From assembly GCA_029865465.1 (NCBI GenBank), contig JAOUGW010000007.1:1-36094 (forward strand): a stretch of DNA of 36,094 nucleotides, written 5' to 3'. The notes beneath the pieces are model-generated. The model did no database searches and was not told the origin of the DNA. It saw nothing but the letters and a program-made list of their open reading frames with translations. This document shows positions 24,240 to 32,716 of the stretch, piece by piece. The position numbers and the translations under genes are program-made. The stretch comes from Gammaproteobacteria bacterium (GTDB lineage Bacteria > Pseudomonadota > Gammaproteobacteria > Steroidobacterales > Steroidobacteraceae). Position 1 is the first letter of the stretch. Every line of letters begins with the position of its first letter.

Positions 24240-26324
24240 TCAGGCGTTGCGGAATCGCTCGCCGGCGCCGACCCAGCGGCCGACGAGGCCCGCTATGTTG
24301 GCCTGCGGACCGCCGAGCATCAATGCCGACGCGCGCTGGACGTCCGGCAGCAGGTCCGCGTCGCGGATCAGGTCCGCGACCCGCAGTTGCATCAGGCCCG
24401 TCTGCCGCGTGCCCAGCAGCTCGCCCGGACCGCGCAGTTCGAGGTCCCGGCGCGCCACTTCGAAGCCGTCGTTCGTTTCGCGCAGGACCGCCAGCCGCTC
24501 ACGCGCAATGGGCGACAACGGACCCTGGTAGAGCAGCACGCACGTGCTCTCGACCGAGCCGCGGCCCACGCGGCCGCGCAACTGGTGCAGCTGGGCGAGC
24601 CCCATGCGCTCGGCATTCTCGATCACCATCAGGCTCGCGTTGGCCACGTCCACGCCCACCTCGATCACCGTCGTCGCGACCAGCAGGTCGAGCTTGCCCT
24701 GCTTGAAAGAGGTCATGACCGCGTCCTTCTGCTTGCCAGCCATCCGCCCGTGAATCAGGCCGACGCGCACGCCCGGCAGCGCCGCGGCCAGTTGCGCCGC
24801 GGTCTTCTCCGCGGCCTCGTAGCGCACGAGGTCGGATTCGTCGATCAGCGGGCACACCCAGTACGCCTGGCGGCCGGAGCGGCAGGCCGTGTCGATGCGC
24901 TCGACGATGTCGCTGCGCCGCGTGTCGGGCAGCACTACCGTCTTGATCGGCGTGCGTCCCGGCGGCAGCTCGTCGATGATCGAGACGTCGAGGTCCGCAT
25001 ACGCTGTCATGGCCAGCGTGCGCGGAATCGGCGTCGCGGTCATCACCAGCTGGTGCGGAAACCGGCCTTCGTGCTGTCCTTTCTCGCGCAGCTGCAGGCG
25101 CTGGTGCACGCCGAAGCGGTGCTGCTCGTCGACGATGGCCAGCACCAGGCGCTGGAACGCGATGCCTTCCTGGAACAGTGCGTGCGTGCCGACGGCGACC
25201 TGGATCGAGCCCGATGCCAGGTCGGCTTCGAGCGCTGCGCGCGCTCTGCCGGCCTGCCGGCCGGTCAGCAGCGCGACTCGAATGCCGAGCGGTTCCAGCC
25301 ACGTGTTGAAGTTGCGTGCGTGCTGCTCTGCCAGCAGTTCCGTCGGCGCCATCACGGCGGCCTGTGCGTCGTGCTCGACTGCGCGCACCGCGGCCAGCGC
25401 AGCGACGACCGTCTTGCCCGAGCCGACGTCGCCCTGCACCAGGCGCATCATCGGATGCGGGCGCCGCAGGTCCCGCTCGATCTCGGCCCACACGCGCGAC
25501 TGGGCGCCCGTGAGCCGAAAAGGCAGGTTCGCGAGGCAACGCTCGGCCAGGTCGTTCCTGCGCGGCAATGGCCACGCGGCGTCCTTGTCGGTCTCCTGCC
25601 GCAGCAGTCGCAGGCTCAGCTGATGGGCCAGCAGTTCCTCGAACGCGAGCCGTCGCTGCGCCGGATGCCGGCCCTCCTCGAGCTCGGCGACGTTCGCGTC
25701 GGGGGGCGGGCGGTGCACGTAACGCAGCGCCACGTCGAGCGGCGGCAGGTCGAACGCATCGAGCACGCCGGGCGGCACGTAGTCCTGGATCGCGCCTCGC
25801 GACAGCATCGCCAGTGCCGTGTCGGTGAGCGCGCGCAGGCGTCCCTGCTGCACGCCTTCCGTCGTCGGATAGATCGGCGTCAGGCAGTCGGGCGGCGAGC
25901 CGCTCGCATCGGCGAGCACGCGCCGGTATTCCGGATGCACGATTTCGAGTCCGCCGGGACCGAGGCGCGCTTCACCGAAGCAGCGCAGGCGCTGTCCGCG
26001 CACGAGTTGCGCCTGCTGCGCACCCGAGAAGTGGAAGAAGCGCAGCGTGACGAAGCCCGTGCCGTCGGCGATGCGCACGAGCAGCGTGCGGCGCCGCCGG
26101 AACACGACTTCTGCCAGCTGGACTTCGCCTTCGATGACGGCGCGGTCGCCGTTGCGCAGCGTGCCGATCGGCACGACGCGCGTGCGGTCCTCATAGCGCA
26201 GCGGCAGGTGAAAGAGCACGTCCTGCACCGTATGCAAGCCGAGCTTCGCCAGCAGTTCGGCGAGCGCCGGCCCGACGCCGCGCAGTGCCGTGACCGGACG
26301 TTCGGCGAGCGTGGCGCCGCTCAT
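24240..26324 (-). CDS. recG: ATP-dependent DNA helicase RecG
   Basis: Remodels stalled replication forks and branch-migrates Holliday junctions. I use the ATG of MSGATLAERPVTALRGVGPALAELL (694 aa) because the 27 extra N-terminal residues in the track overlap ridA. The N-terminal wedge/OB domain (about 1-260) is followed by helicase motifs: Walker A GDVGSGKT (298-305), DEQH (399-402), TATPIPRT, and the C-terminal QLRGRVGRG. Length is normal. It lies 10 bp after ridA. Confidence 0.97.
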   Translation of the reverse strand: MSGATLAERPVTALRGVGPALAELLAKLGLHTVQDVLFHLPLRYEDRTRVVPIGTLRNGDRAVIEGEVQLAEVVFRRRRTLLVRIADGTGFVTLRFFHFSGAQQAQLVRGQRLRCFGEARLGPGGLEIVHPEYRRVLADASGSPPDCLTPIYPTTEGVQQGRLRALTDTALAMLSRGAIQDYVPPGVLDAFDLPPLDVALRYVHRPPPDANVAELEEGRHPAQRRLAFEELLAHQLSLRLLRQETDKDAAWPLPRRNDLAERCLANLPFRLTGAQSRVWAEIERDLRRPHPMMRLVQGDVGSGKTVVAALAAVRAVEHDAQAAVMAPTELLAEQHARNFNTWLEPLGIRVALLTGRQAGRARAALEADLASGSIQVAVGTHALFQEGIAFQRLVLAIVDEQHRFGVHQRLQLREKGQHEGRFPHQLVMTATPIPRTLAMTAYADLDVSIIDELPPGRTPIKTVVLPDTRRSDIVERIDTACRSGRQAYWVCPLIDESDLVRYEAAEKTAAQLAAALPGVRVGLIHGRMAGKQKDAVMTSFKQGKLDLLVATTVIEVGVDVANASLMVIENAERMGLAQLHQLRGRVGRGSVESTCVLLYQGPLSPIARERLAVLRETNDGFEVARRDLELRGPGELLGTRQTGLMQLRVADLIRDADLLPDVQRASALMLGGPQANIAGLVGRWVGAGERFRNA

Positions 26325-26334
26325 CGACTCGGGC

Positions 26335-26715
26335 TCAGAGGACGAGGATGCCGTCCACCTCGACGGTCGCGCCCCGTGGCAACGCGGCCACGCCGACGGC
26401 GGCACGCGCCGGGTAAGGCGCCTCGAAGTACTCGGCCATCACCCTGTTGACCGTCTGGAAGTTGCCCATGTCGGTCAGGTAGACGTTGAGCTTCACGGCC
26501 GAGGACAGGTCGCCGCCCGCGGCACGCGCCACGGCGCGCAGGTTCTCGAAGACGCGCCGCACCTGTGCCTCGACGTCGCCCGTCACGAGTTCGCCCGTCT
26601 GCGGATCGAGCGGGATCTGGCCTGACAGGTACACGGTCTTACCGGCCTTGATGGCCTGCGAATAGGTGCCGATGGCCTGCGGCGCCAGCTGGGTCGCGAC
26701 GGGAGTGAAGGACAC
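26335..26715 (-). CDS. ridA: RidA family 2-iminobutanoate/2-iminopropanoate deaminase
   Basis: RidA hydrolyses reactive enamine/imine intermediates released by PLP enzymes, preventing their damage. The 126-aa product starts at a GTG ([22 protein letters not shown]) with GGAG upstream; the longer ORF in the track is spurious. The signatures [21 protein letters not shown], the catalytic arginine region [20 protein letters not shown] and the normal length support the call. In gammaproteobacteria it usually follows spoT directly; here the second oxidase cluster lies in between. Confidence 0.96.
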   Translation of the reverse strand: MSFTPVATQLAPQAIGTYSQAIKAGKTVYLSGQIPLDPQTGELVTGDVEAQVRRVFENLRAVARAAGGDLSSAVKLNVYLTDMGNFQTVNRVMAEYFEAPYPARAAVGVAALPRGATVEVDGILVL

Positions 26716-26810
26716 GGGACGGCTCCAGGGTGCGTGGTCGATGCGCAGAGGGTAGTGGACTGCCCGGTGCGTGAACAGCTTCGGGGCCCGCTGCGCCAGC
26801 TGCCCGCGTG

Positions 26811-27146
26811 TCAGGGCGTGAACGTCGCCGTGCGCGTGAGGAAGGTGTAGTCCCCCTCGATCGCCATCAGGCCGATCAGCACCAGCAGGCACAGCGGTGG
26901 CACCAGGATCGCGAGCTTCAGCGCCAGCCGTTCCCACTTCATGTGCATGAAGATGCTGACGATCAGGCCGGCCTTGAGGAACATGAACACGAGGATCAGC
27001 GACCAGCGCAGCAGCCCTTGCACGTGGAAATAGTCGACCATGTAGGAGAACGCGCTGAGCACGAACAGCAGCAGCCAGATCCAGAGATAGACGCTGATCG
27101 GGTGCTGGGTGGTTCCTGCGTGGGCGGTATCGGCGTGGGTGGACAT
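26811..27146 (-). CDS. Cytochrome c oxidase subunit IV, prokaryotic type (second oxidase)
   Basis: 111 aa with three TM segments (about 19-40, 47-68, 81-99) and the family pattern [22 protein letters not shown]. The ATG ([18 protein letters not shown]) follows a GGAG ribosome binding site; the 304-aa ORF in the track is an artefact. The soluble N-terminus has a few histidines. It is the last oxidase gene, 8 bp after the preceding subunit III gene and 95 bp before ridA. The first oxidase locus has no such gene. Confidence 0.92.
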   Translation of the reverse strand: MSTHADTAHAGTTQHPISVYLWIWLLLFVLSAFSYMVDYFHVQGLLRWSLILVFMFLKAGLIVSIFMHMKWERLALKLAILVPPLCLLVLIGLMAIEGDYTFLTRTATFTP

Positions 27147-27154
27147 GGCTGCTC

Positions 27155-27850
27155 CTACCAGAGATAGAAGAACGCGAAGATGAAGACCCAGACGAGGTCG
27201 ACGAAGTGCCAGTACAGGCCGGCGATCTCGACGACCTCGTAGTTGCCCGCGCGTTCGTAATCGCCGCGCCAGACCCTGAGGGCCACGACGACGAGGTAGA
27301 TGACCCCGGCCGAGACGTGCAGTCCGTGGAAACCGGTGATCATGAAGAATGAAGCGCCGAACTGGGCCGCGCCGAGCGGATTGCCCCACGGGCGGATGCC
27401 CTCTTCCAGGATCAGCTTGGTCCACTCGAAGGCCTGCATGCCGACGAACGTCGCGCCGAAGCCCGCGGTGATCAGCATCAGTGCGGTGGTGCGGGCGCGG
27501 TTGCGGCGGTAGCCGTAGTTGACCGCCATGGCCATCGTGCCGCTGCTGCTGATCAGGATGAACGTCATGATCGCGATCAGGATCAGCGGTATGGGCTGGC
27601 CGCCGAGACTCAGCGCGAAGACCTCGCTCGGGTTCGGCCAGGGCACGGTCGTCGACATCCGCACGTGCATGTACGAGGTCAGGAAGCACGAGAAGATGAA
27701 GGTGTCGCTGAGCAGGAAGATCCACATCATCGCCTTGCCCCAGTGCACCGGGAAGGCCTGCTTGTCCGACGAGAAGTCCGTGACGACGCCGGGCAGTCCC
27801 TCGACGACGCCGGCCGGCGCGATGTGTCCCGACATGGTTTCGACTGCCAT
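27155..27850 (-). CDS. coxC: Cytochrome c oxidase subunit III, copy b (second oxidase)
   Basis: 231 aa beginning [14 protein letters not shown]; a second ATG five codons later is possible. Subunit III signatures: [46 protein letters not shown] and [21 protein letters not shown]. It is about 60 residues shorter than CoxC of the first oxidase and has five to six clear TM segments, as in short subunit III forms. It lies 20 bp after another subunit III-like gene, so the cluster carries two paralogues. The real gene is the C-terminal half of the 452-aa ORF in the track. Confidence 0.92.
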   Translation of the reverse strand: MAVETMSGHIAPAGVVEGLPGVVTDFSSDKQAFPVHWGKAMMWIFLLSDTFIFSCFLTSYMHVRMSTTVPWPNPSEVFALSLGGQPIPLILIAIMTFILISSSGTMAMAVNYGYRRNRARTTALMLITAGFGATFVGMQAFEWTKLILEEGIRPWGNPLGAAQFGASFFMITGFHGLHVSAGVIYLVVVALRVWRGDYERAGNYEVVEIAGLYWHFVDLVWVFIFAFFYLW

Positions 27851-27870
27851 AGGCGTACGTATCCCCCGGG

Positions 27871-28563
27871 TCAGGTAGTCAGGAGCAGTCCGAACAGAAC
27901 GAGCCAGACGACCAGCAGGTAGTGCCAGTACACGGTGCACAGCTCGACGCCGAGCTGCGTCGCGCCGCTGATCGCGCGGCCCTGCGCCATCATGCCGGCC
28001 GACCGCGCCCACACGAACAGCCCGCCCAGCAGGTGCAAGCCGTGCAGTCCGGTCAGTACGTAGAAGAAGGCATTCGCGGGATTGCCTGCCGCGTAATAGC
28101 CGGCCGCCAGCAACTGGCGCCATGCCAGCCACTGCCCGGCGAGAAAGGCGATGGCGAAGAACCCGCCCGCGTACATGCCGACGCGGGCGAGATCGAACTG
28201 CCTGTGCTGCAACGAACTGCTGGCTATCTGCATGCACGCGCTGCCGAGAACCAGCATGACGGTATTCGCCCACAGGATCCGCGGCTCCGTGACCGGGCGC
28301 CAGTCCCTCAGGTCGACGCCCTTCACGAGTTCGGGGCTCATGCGCATCAGGTACGCCGTGATGAACAGCGCGAAGAACGACGTCACCACCGCGAGGAACA
28401 CCCACAACCCGGTGCGTGCCGCCCCGGGGCCTGCCATCTGGGCGGTGTCGCGGCCGTCGTAGGTGCCCTGCGCTTCCCACGACTTCGTGGTCAGTCGCCG
28501 CGCGGCCAGCCACCAGACGAAGATGCCTGCGATGAGCGCGACCGTGGCGACGACGAGGTTCAT
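27871..28563 (-). CDS. Cytochrome c oxidase subunit III-like protein, copy a (second oxidase)
   Basis: 230 aa with about six hydrophobic segments. COX3-like features are FFYVLTGLHGLHLLGGLFVWA and the C-terminal CTVYWHYLLVVWLVLFGLLLTT, but the N-terminal third (a single TM followed by a polar stretch TTKSWEAQGTYDGRD) differs from canonical subunit III. It follows coxA by 11 bp. Together with the next gene it gives two subunit III paralogues per cluster, an arrangement reminiscent of the coxMNOP type of alternative oxidase described in rhizobia. Whether both are in the same complex is unknown. Confidence 0.88.
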   Translation of the reverse strand: MNLVVATVALIAGIFVWWLAARRLTTKSWEAQGTYDGRDTAQMAGPGAARTGLWVFLAVVTSFFALFITAYLMRMSPELVKGVDLRDWRPVTEPRILWANTVMLVLGSACMQIASSSLQHRQFDLARVGMYAGGFFAIAFLAGQWLAWRQLLAAGYYAAGNPANAFFYVLTGLHGLHLLGGLFVWARSAGMMAQGRAISGATQLGVELCTVYWHYLLVVWLVLFGLLLTT

Positions 28564-28574
28564 CGTGGACTCAT

Positions 28575-30320
28575 CTAGCCGTGCTTGGCCGCGACGCGCC
28601 CGTCGGGCGGCTGGTTCTGCGGCACGAAGTCGTCCTTGTAGCCCGGCGCGCCGTATTCATACGCCCAGCGATAGACCACCGGCAGTTCGGGGCCCCAGTT
28701 GCCGTGCCGCGGCGGCGTGTCGGGCGTCTGCCACTCGAGCGTAGTCGCGCGCCAGGGATTGCCGCCGGCCGGCTTGCCGTGCTTCAGGCTCCAGGCCAGG
28801 TTGAACAGGAAGATCAGCTGCGACGCCGCCACGAACAGCGCCGCGATGGAGATGGCGGCATTCATCTCCTGCACCGACTGCGGGATGAAGTAGGTGTCGC
28901 CCATGGCGAAGTAGCGGCGCGGCAGGCCGAGGATGCCGAGGTAGTGCATCGGCAGGAAGATCGCGTAGGTGCCGAGGAACGTGAGCCAGAAGTGCAGCTT
29001 GCCGAGCGTCACGCTGGTCATGCGCCCGGTCATCTTCGGGTACCAGTGGTAGATCGCGCCGCAGACCACCAGCACCGGCGACACGCCCATCACCATGTGG
29101 AAGTGCGCGACGACGAAATAGGTGTCCGAGAGCGGCACGTCCACCGTGACGTTGCCGAGGAACAACCCCGTCAGGCCGCCGTTGATGAACGTGAACACGA
29201 AGCCGATCGCGAACAGCATCGGCACCGTGAGGTGCACGTCGCCACGCCAGAGCGTGAGCACCCAGTTGTAGACCTTGAGCGCAGTGGGAATCGCGATGAT
29301 CAGCGTCGTGGTGGCGAAGAAGAACCCGAAGTACGGGTTCATGCCGCTCACGTACATGTGGTGCGCCCAGACCACGAAGCTCAGCACGCCGATGGCGACG
29401 ATCGCCCAGACCATCATCCGGTAGCCGAAGATGTGCCGGCGCGCGTTCACGCTGATCAGGTCGGAGACGATGCCGAACGCCGGCAGCGCGACGATGTAGA
29501 CCTCGGGGTGCCCGAAGAACCAGAACAGGTGCTGGAACAGGAGCGGGCTGCCGCCCTTGTGCACCGTCGGGTCGCCGAGCGACATGAGCGCCGGCATGAA
29601 GAAGCTGGTGCCGAGGTGGTTGTCCAGCGCCATCATGATGGCGCTGACGAGCAGCGCCGGGAACGCCAGCAGCGCGAGGATGGTGGCCATGAAGATGCCC
29701 CAGACCGACAACGGCATCCGCATGAGCGTCATGCCGCGGCAGCGCGCCTGCAGCACGGTCACGACGTAGTTCAGCCCGCCCATCGTGAACCCGACGATGA
29801 AGATGGCGAGCGAGACCAGCATCAGGGTGATGCCCCAGTCGGCGCCCGGCGTGCCGGCGAGGATCGCCTGCGGCGGGTAGAGCGTCCAGCCGGCGCCCGT
29901 CGGCCCGCCCGGCACGAAGAAGCTCGCGACCAGGACCAGCACGGCGAGCAGGTAGACCCAGTAGCTGACCATGTTCAGGTACGGGAAGACCATGTCGCGC
30001 GCGCCGCACATGAGCGGGATCAGGTAGTTGCCGAAGCCGCCGAGGAACAGCGCCGTCAGCAGGTAGACCACCATGATCATCCCGTGCATGGTGACGAACT
30101 GGTAGTAGTTGCTGGGGTTGATGAAGTGGAACGTGCCGGGAAAACCGAGCTGCAGCCGCATCATCATCGACAGCACGATCGCCACGAGCCCGATGGCCAT
30201 CGCCGTCACCATGTACTGGATGGCGATCACCTTGTGATCCTGGCTCCAGACGTACTTGGTGAGGAACGTCTGCGGGTCGTGCAGGTGCGCGTGCTGGTCC
30301 GCGATCGCGACGTATGACAT
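28575..30320 (-). CDS. coxA: Cytochrome c oxidase subunit I, A1 type (second oxidase)
   Basis: 581-aa catalytic subunit, clearly diverged from the first CoxA. Heme a ligands H79 and H408, heme a3 ligand H406, CuB ligands H271, H320 and H321, and the cross-linked Y275 (GHPEVY, with E273) are all present. D109 and N116 (GARDMVFPYLN) mark the D-channel and K349 (PTALKVYNW) the K-channel, so a proton-pumping enzyme is expected. The C-terminal ~60 residues are hydrophilic (TTLEWQTPDTPPRHGNWGPELPVVYRW). GGAG precedes the ATG at good spacing. Confidence 0.97.
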   Translation of the reverse strand: MSYVAIADQHAHLHDPQTFLTKYVWSQDHKVIAIQYMVTAMAIGLVAIVLSMMMRLQLGFPGTFHFINPSNYYQFVTMHGMIMVVYLLTALFLGGFGNYLIPLMCGARDMVFPYLNMVSYWVYLLAVLVLVASFFVPGGPTGAGWTLYPPQAILAGTPGADWGITLMLVSLAIFIVGFTMGGLNYVVTVLQARCRGMTLMRMPLSVWGIFMATILALLAFPALLVSAIMMALDNHLGTSFFMPALMSLGDPTVHKGGSPLLFQHLFWFFGHPEVYIVALPAFGIVSDLISVNARRHIFGYRMMVWAIVAIGVLSFVVWAHHMYVSGMNPYFGFFFATTTLIIAIPTALKVYNWVLTLWRGDVHLTVPMLFAIGFVFTFINGGLTGLFLGNVTVDVPLSDTYFVVAHFHMVMGVSPVLVVCGAIYHWYPKMTGRMTSVTLGKLHFWLTFLGTYAIFLPMHYLGILGLPRRYFAMGDTYFIPQSVQEMNAAISIAALFVAASQLIFLFNLAWSLKHGKPAGGNPWRATTLEWQTPDTPPRHGNWGPELPVVYRWAYEYGAPGYKDDFVPQNQPPDGRVAAKHG

Positions 30321-30357
30321 CAGGTCGTCTCCGTGCTCGGCATTGCGTCGCCTGCGT

Positions 30358-31716
30358 TCAGCGCAGGGTGTTGATGTACGCCAGCAAGTCGTCGGTCTGC
30401 TTGCCGTCGGCCAGGATCTTGCTGAGTCGCGCCATCTGCGCGCCGTGGAAATCCTGCGGATGGCGGCCGCGATGTCCTTCCCGGAACTGCTGCAGCTGGC
30501 GCGCGAGGTACCAGTCGCTCATGCCGGCGAGCGGGGGCGCATTGGTCGACCAGGAACCCTGGCCCGTGGCGCCGTGGCAGTACGCGCAGGTGGTATAGCT
30601 CGACGCGCCCGCCGCCGCGTCGCCACGGATGGTCCGGTGCGTCGCGTTGTCCGGCAGCGTCGAGATGTAGGCGACGACGTTGTCGATGGCCGTGTCGTCG
30701 AGCGGCTGGGCGATCGCCGCCATCTGGGCCGCGATGTCGTTGCCGGGTGCGCCGCCGCGCACGCCCTGCTGGAAGTTGTGCACTTGACGCGCGAGGTACC
30801 AGGCCGGCAGGCCCGCGAGCTTGGGTGCGTTGACCGCCTGGTTGCCTTCGGCATTCATGCCGTGGCAGGCCGAGCAGACCGCGAACGTCGCCTGGCCCGC
30901 GACCAGGTCGGCGGCGGGGCGTGCCTGCAACTGCGCGAACGTCCGCTGGCTGGCGAGCCAGGCCTGGTAGGTGCCGGCCTCGTCGACGACGACCCGGCCG
31001 CGCATGGCGAAGTGCCCCATGCCGCACAGTTCCTCGCAGAGGATCTCGAACTCGCCGGTCCGGGTGGGCGTGAGCCACAGGTAGGTGACCATGCCCGGCA
31101 CCATGTCCATCTTCACGCGGAACTGCGGCACGGTGAAGTCGTGCAGGACGTCCTTCGACCGCAGCAGCACCTTGACCGGTTGGTCGAGCGGCAGGTGCAG
31201 CTCGCCCCCGGGGATCAGCACGTCGTCCTGTCCGCGGGGATCGTTGGCGTCCATGCCGAAGGGGTTGTCAGCGCCGACCAGCGAGGCATCGATGGCCCCG
31301 AGCACGCCATCCGCGCCCGGCAGGCGGAAGCTCCACGACCACTGCTGGCCGACGGCCTCGACCACGGTGGCGTCGTCCGGCACGGTCACGAACTTCGCCC
31401 ACACGGCGAGCCCGGGCGCCAGCATCGCCACGACGCCCACCGAGGTCAGCCCGATCAGCCACCACTCGAGCTTCTTGTACTCGGGCTCGTATTCCGCCCG
31501 GCGTGACTCACCCTTGCGATGCCGGTAGCGGACGATCGCGTAGGCCATGAACAGGTTCACGGCCACGAACACGGCCCCGGTGACCCAGAACGTAAGGTTC
31601 ACGGTGTCGTCCATCGTCGTCCAGTTTGACGCGATGGGCGTGAACCACCATGGATTCAGGAAGTGGAACGCAACCGTTCCAATCACCAGCAATACGAGCG
31701 CGAACGCGATTGCCAC
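30358..31716 (-). CDS. coxB: Cytochrome c oxidase subunit II with CuA and two cytochrome c domains (second oxidase)
   Basis: 452 aa. Three hydrophobic segments (about 2-20, 42-63, 86-108) precede a cupredoxin domain with WSWSF, the CuA histidine H192 (DVLHDFTVPQFRVKMDMVPG) and CEELCGMGHFAM, supplying C227, E229, C231, H235 and M238. Two C-terminal cytochrome c domains follow with heme motifs CSACH (281-285) and CAYCH (377-381). Each has a repeated APxLAGxxxWYLARQxxxF segment, showing an internal duplication. The protein should bind CuA plus two hemes c, forming a caa3-like electron entry. The GTG start has AAGGAG 4 bp after the DUF1269-like stop. Confidence 0.96.
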   Translation of the reverse strand: MAIAFALVLLVIGTVAFHFLNPWWFTPIASNWTTMDDTVNLTFWVTGAVFVAVNLFMAYAIVRYRHRKGESRRAEYEPEYKKLEWWLIGLTSVGVVAMLAPGLAVWAKFVTVPDDATVVEAVGQQWSWSFRLPGADGVLGAIDASLVGADNPFGMDANDPRGQDDVLIPGGELHLPLDQPVKVLLRSKDVLHDFTVPQFRVKMDMVPGMVTYLWLTPTRTGEFEILCEELCGMGHFAMRGRVVVDEAGTYQAWLASQRTFAQLQARPAADLVAGQATFAVCSACHGMNAEGNQAVNAPKLAGLPAWYLARQVHNFQQGVRGGAPGNDIAAQMAAIAQPLDDTAIDNVVAYISTLPDNATHRTIRGDAAAGASSYTTCAYCHGATGQGSWSTNAPPLAGMSDWYLARQLQQFREGHRGRHPQDFHGAQMARLSKILADGKQTDDLLAYINTLR

Positions 31717-31719
31717 GCA

Positions 31720-32295
31720 CTACTCCTTCTGGAGCAGTTGATCAGCCGGTGGCCGGATTGCCGGTTCTCGCTTGAGCGTACTGAACGGATTGATGAAATG
31801 CCGGTCGACTGCAACCAGTTCGGATTCGGGATGGCGCTCGCGCATCATCTTGTTGATCCTGTCTTCCTGCTCTTTCAGCGCATAGATCAGGATCAGGAAC
31901 TTGCCGGCTTCGATGTCGTCATGGAACTTCGCAAGCTTGCGGTTCTCGATGCCGACGCCGATCAGGCCGCCTTCCCATGCCCCGAACAGCGTCGCCACGC
32001 CCACCAGGGCGTAGTAGACGAATGCCGGTATCTCGACGCCGATGGGATCGAAGTAGTCGAGCAGGCCCACGCCGATCAGCCCGACCACGAAACCGAGCAC
32101 ACCACCGATGATGCCGTCCCGCACGACATCCAGCGTCTCGAGATAATTGCTGGAGTGGATATGCTGCTGCTGCAGCCCGGCTTCGTCACGCGAAACGACG
32201 TGGACAAAGAAGTCCTTGACGCCAGCCTCGTGCAGGTCATCCGAAATGACGTGGGTGCTGTCGAGCGTCGGCGCCAGGTAGTAAAGGCACTTCAT
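31720..32295 (-). CDS. DUF1269-like membrane protein upstream of coxB
   Basis: 191 aa. The N-terminus KCLYYLAPTLDSTHVISDDLHEAGVKDFFVHVVSRDE looks like a small alpha/beta domain. A glycine-rich double hydrophobic region (GIIGGVLGFVVGLIGVGLL and FVYYALVGVATLFGAWEGGLIGVG) follows, then GKFLILIYALKEQEDRINKMM, resembling the DUF1269 type of membrane proteins. A strong GGGGGGAG ribosome binding site precedes the ATG. The stop is 3 bp from the coxB start, so expression is tightly linked to the second oxidase. Function unknown; a role in assembly or regulation of this oxidase is inferred from position only. Confidence 0.75.
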   Translation of the reverse strand: MKCLYYLAPTLDSTHVISDDLHEAGVKDFFVHVVSRDEAGLQQQHIHSSNYLETLDVVRDGIIGGVLGFVVGLIGVGLLDYFDPIGVEIPAFVYYALVGVATLFGAWEGGLIGVGIENRKLAKFHDDIEAGKFLILIYALKEQEDRINKMMRERHPESELVAVDRHFINPFSTLKREPAIRPPADQLLQKE

Positions 32296-32345
32296 CTGCT
32301 CCCCCCGCTGAAATTGTTGTCGCGACCGTCCTCAGCTAAGCGCGG

Positions 32346-32597
32346 CTACTCCTCTCCCCAGAACCAGGCGAGCAGCCCGAAACCGAACAAAGTGATTGCA
32401 ATGAGCGCGAATGGCAGCGCTGGGGCCCAGATCGGCACATGGTCCAGCGAGCTGGCAGACCGAATGACCGGTTGGCCGACGAGCACCAGGACGACGCCAA
32501 TGGCGATGCCACGGGCCAGATACGACCCTCGCTGCCACGCGAAGAACCACAGCAGCGTGCCACCCAGCAGCATCAACGTGATCACGAATGCAGTCAT
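32346..32597 (-). CDS. Small three-TM membrane protein at head of second oxidase cluster
   Basis: 83 aa from the ATG MTAFVITLMLLGGTLLWFFAWQRG; the track begins three codons earlier at a TTG. Three hydrophobic segments (about 1-20, 25-43, 57-80) fill nearly the whole protein. I do not recognise a family. It lies 50 bp upstream of the DUF1269-like gene and about 120 bp downstream of sco, on the same strand. A possible extended -10 (TGCTAGAGT) is just upstream of it, so it may head the oxidase transcript. Confidence 0.6.
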   Translation of the reverse strand: MTAFVITLMLLGGTLLWFFAWQRGSYLARGIAIGVVLVLVGQPVIRSASSLDHVPIWAPALPFALIAITLFGFGLLAWFWGEE

Positions 32598-32716
32598 TGC
32601 GGACAAACTCTAGCAGATATTTTCCGCACGGAAGCGTCCGATGCGAATGCGTCTCGATACTGCAATGCAGCGAAATTCATCGCGCGCTGCAGGCCAGTCG
32701 CGCCTGAATCACGGCT
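32598..32716 (-). promoter_or_regulatory. Intergenic region with a possible promoter for the second oxidase cluster
   Basis: The 119-bp gap between sco and the small membrane gene is the largest gap in the spoT-to-subunit IV run. On the minus strand TGCTAGAGT, an extended -10-like element, lies about 14 bp before the ATG with an A/T-rich GAAAATATC upstream, but there is no good -35 box. A short CTGCA-A-TGCAG palindrome is also present. Promoter call is tentative. Confidence 0.3.

Noticed and set aside
24387-26450. 687-aa plus-strand ORF
   Set aside because: Antisense to recG; composition is typical of GC-rich shadow frames and no protein family is recognisable.
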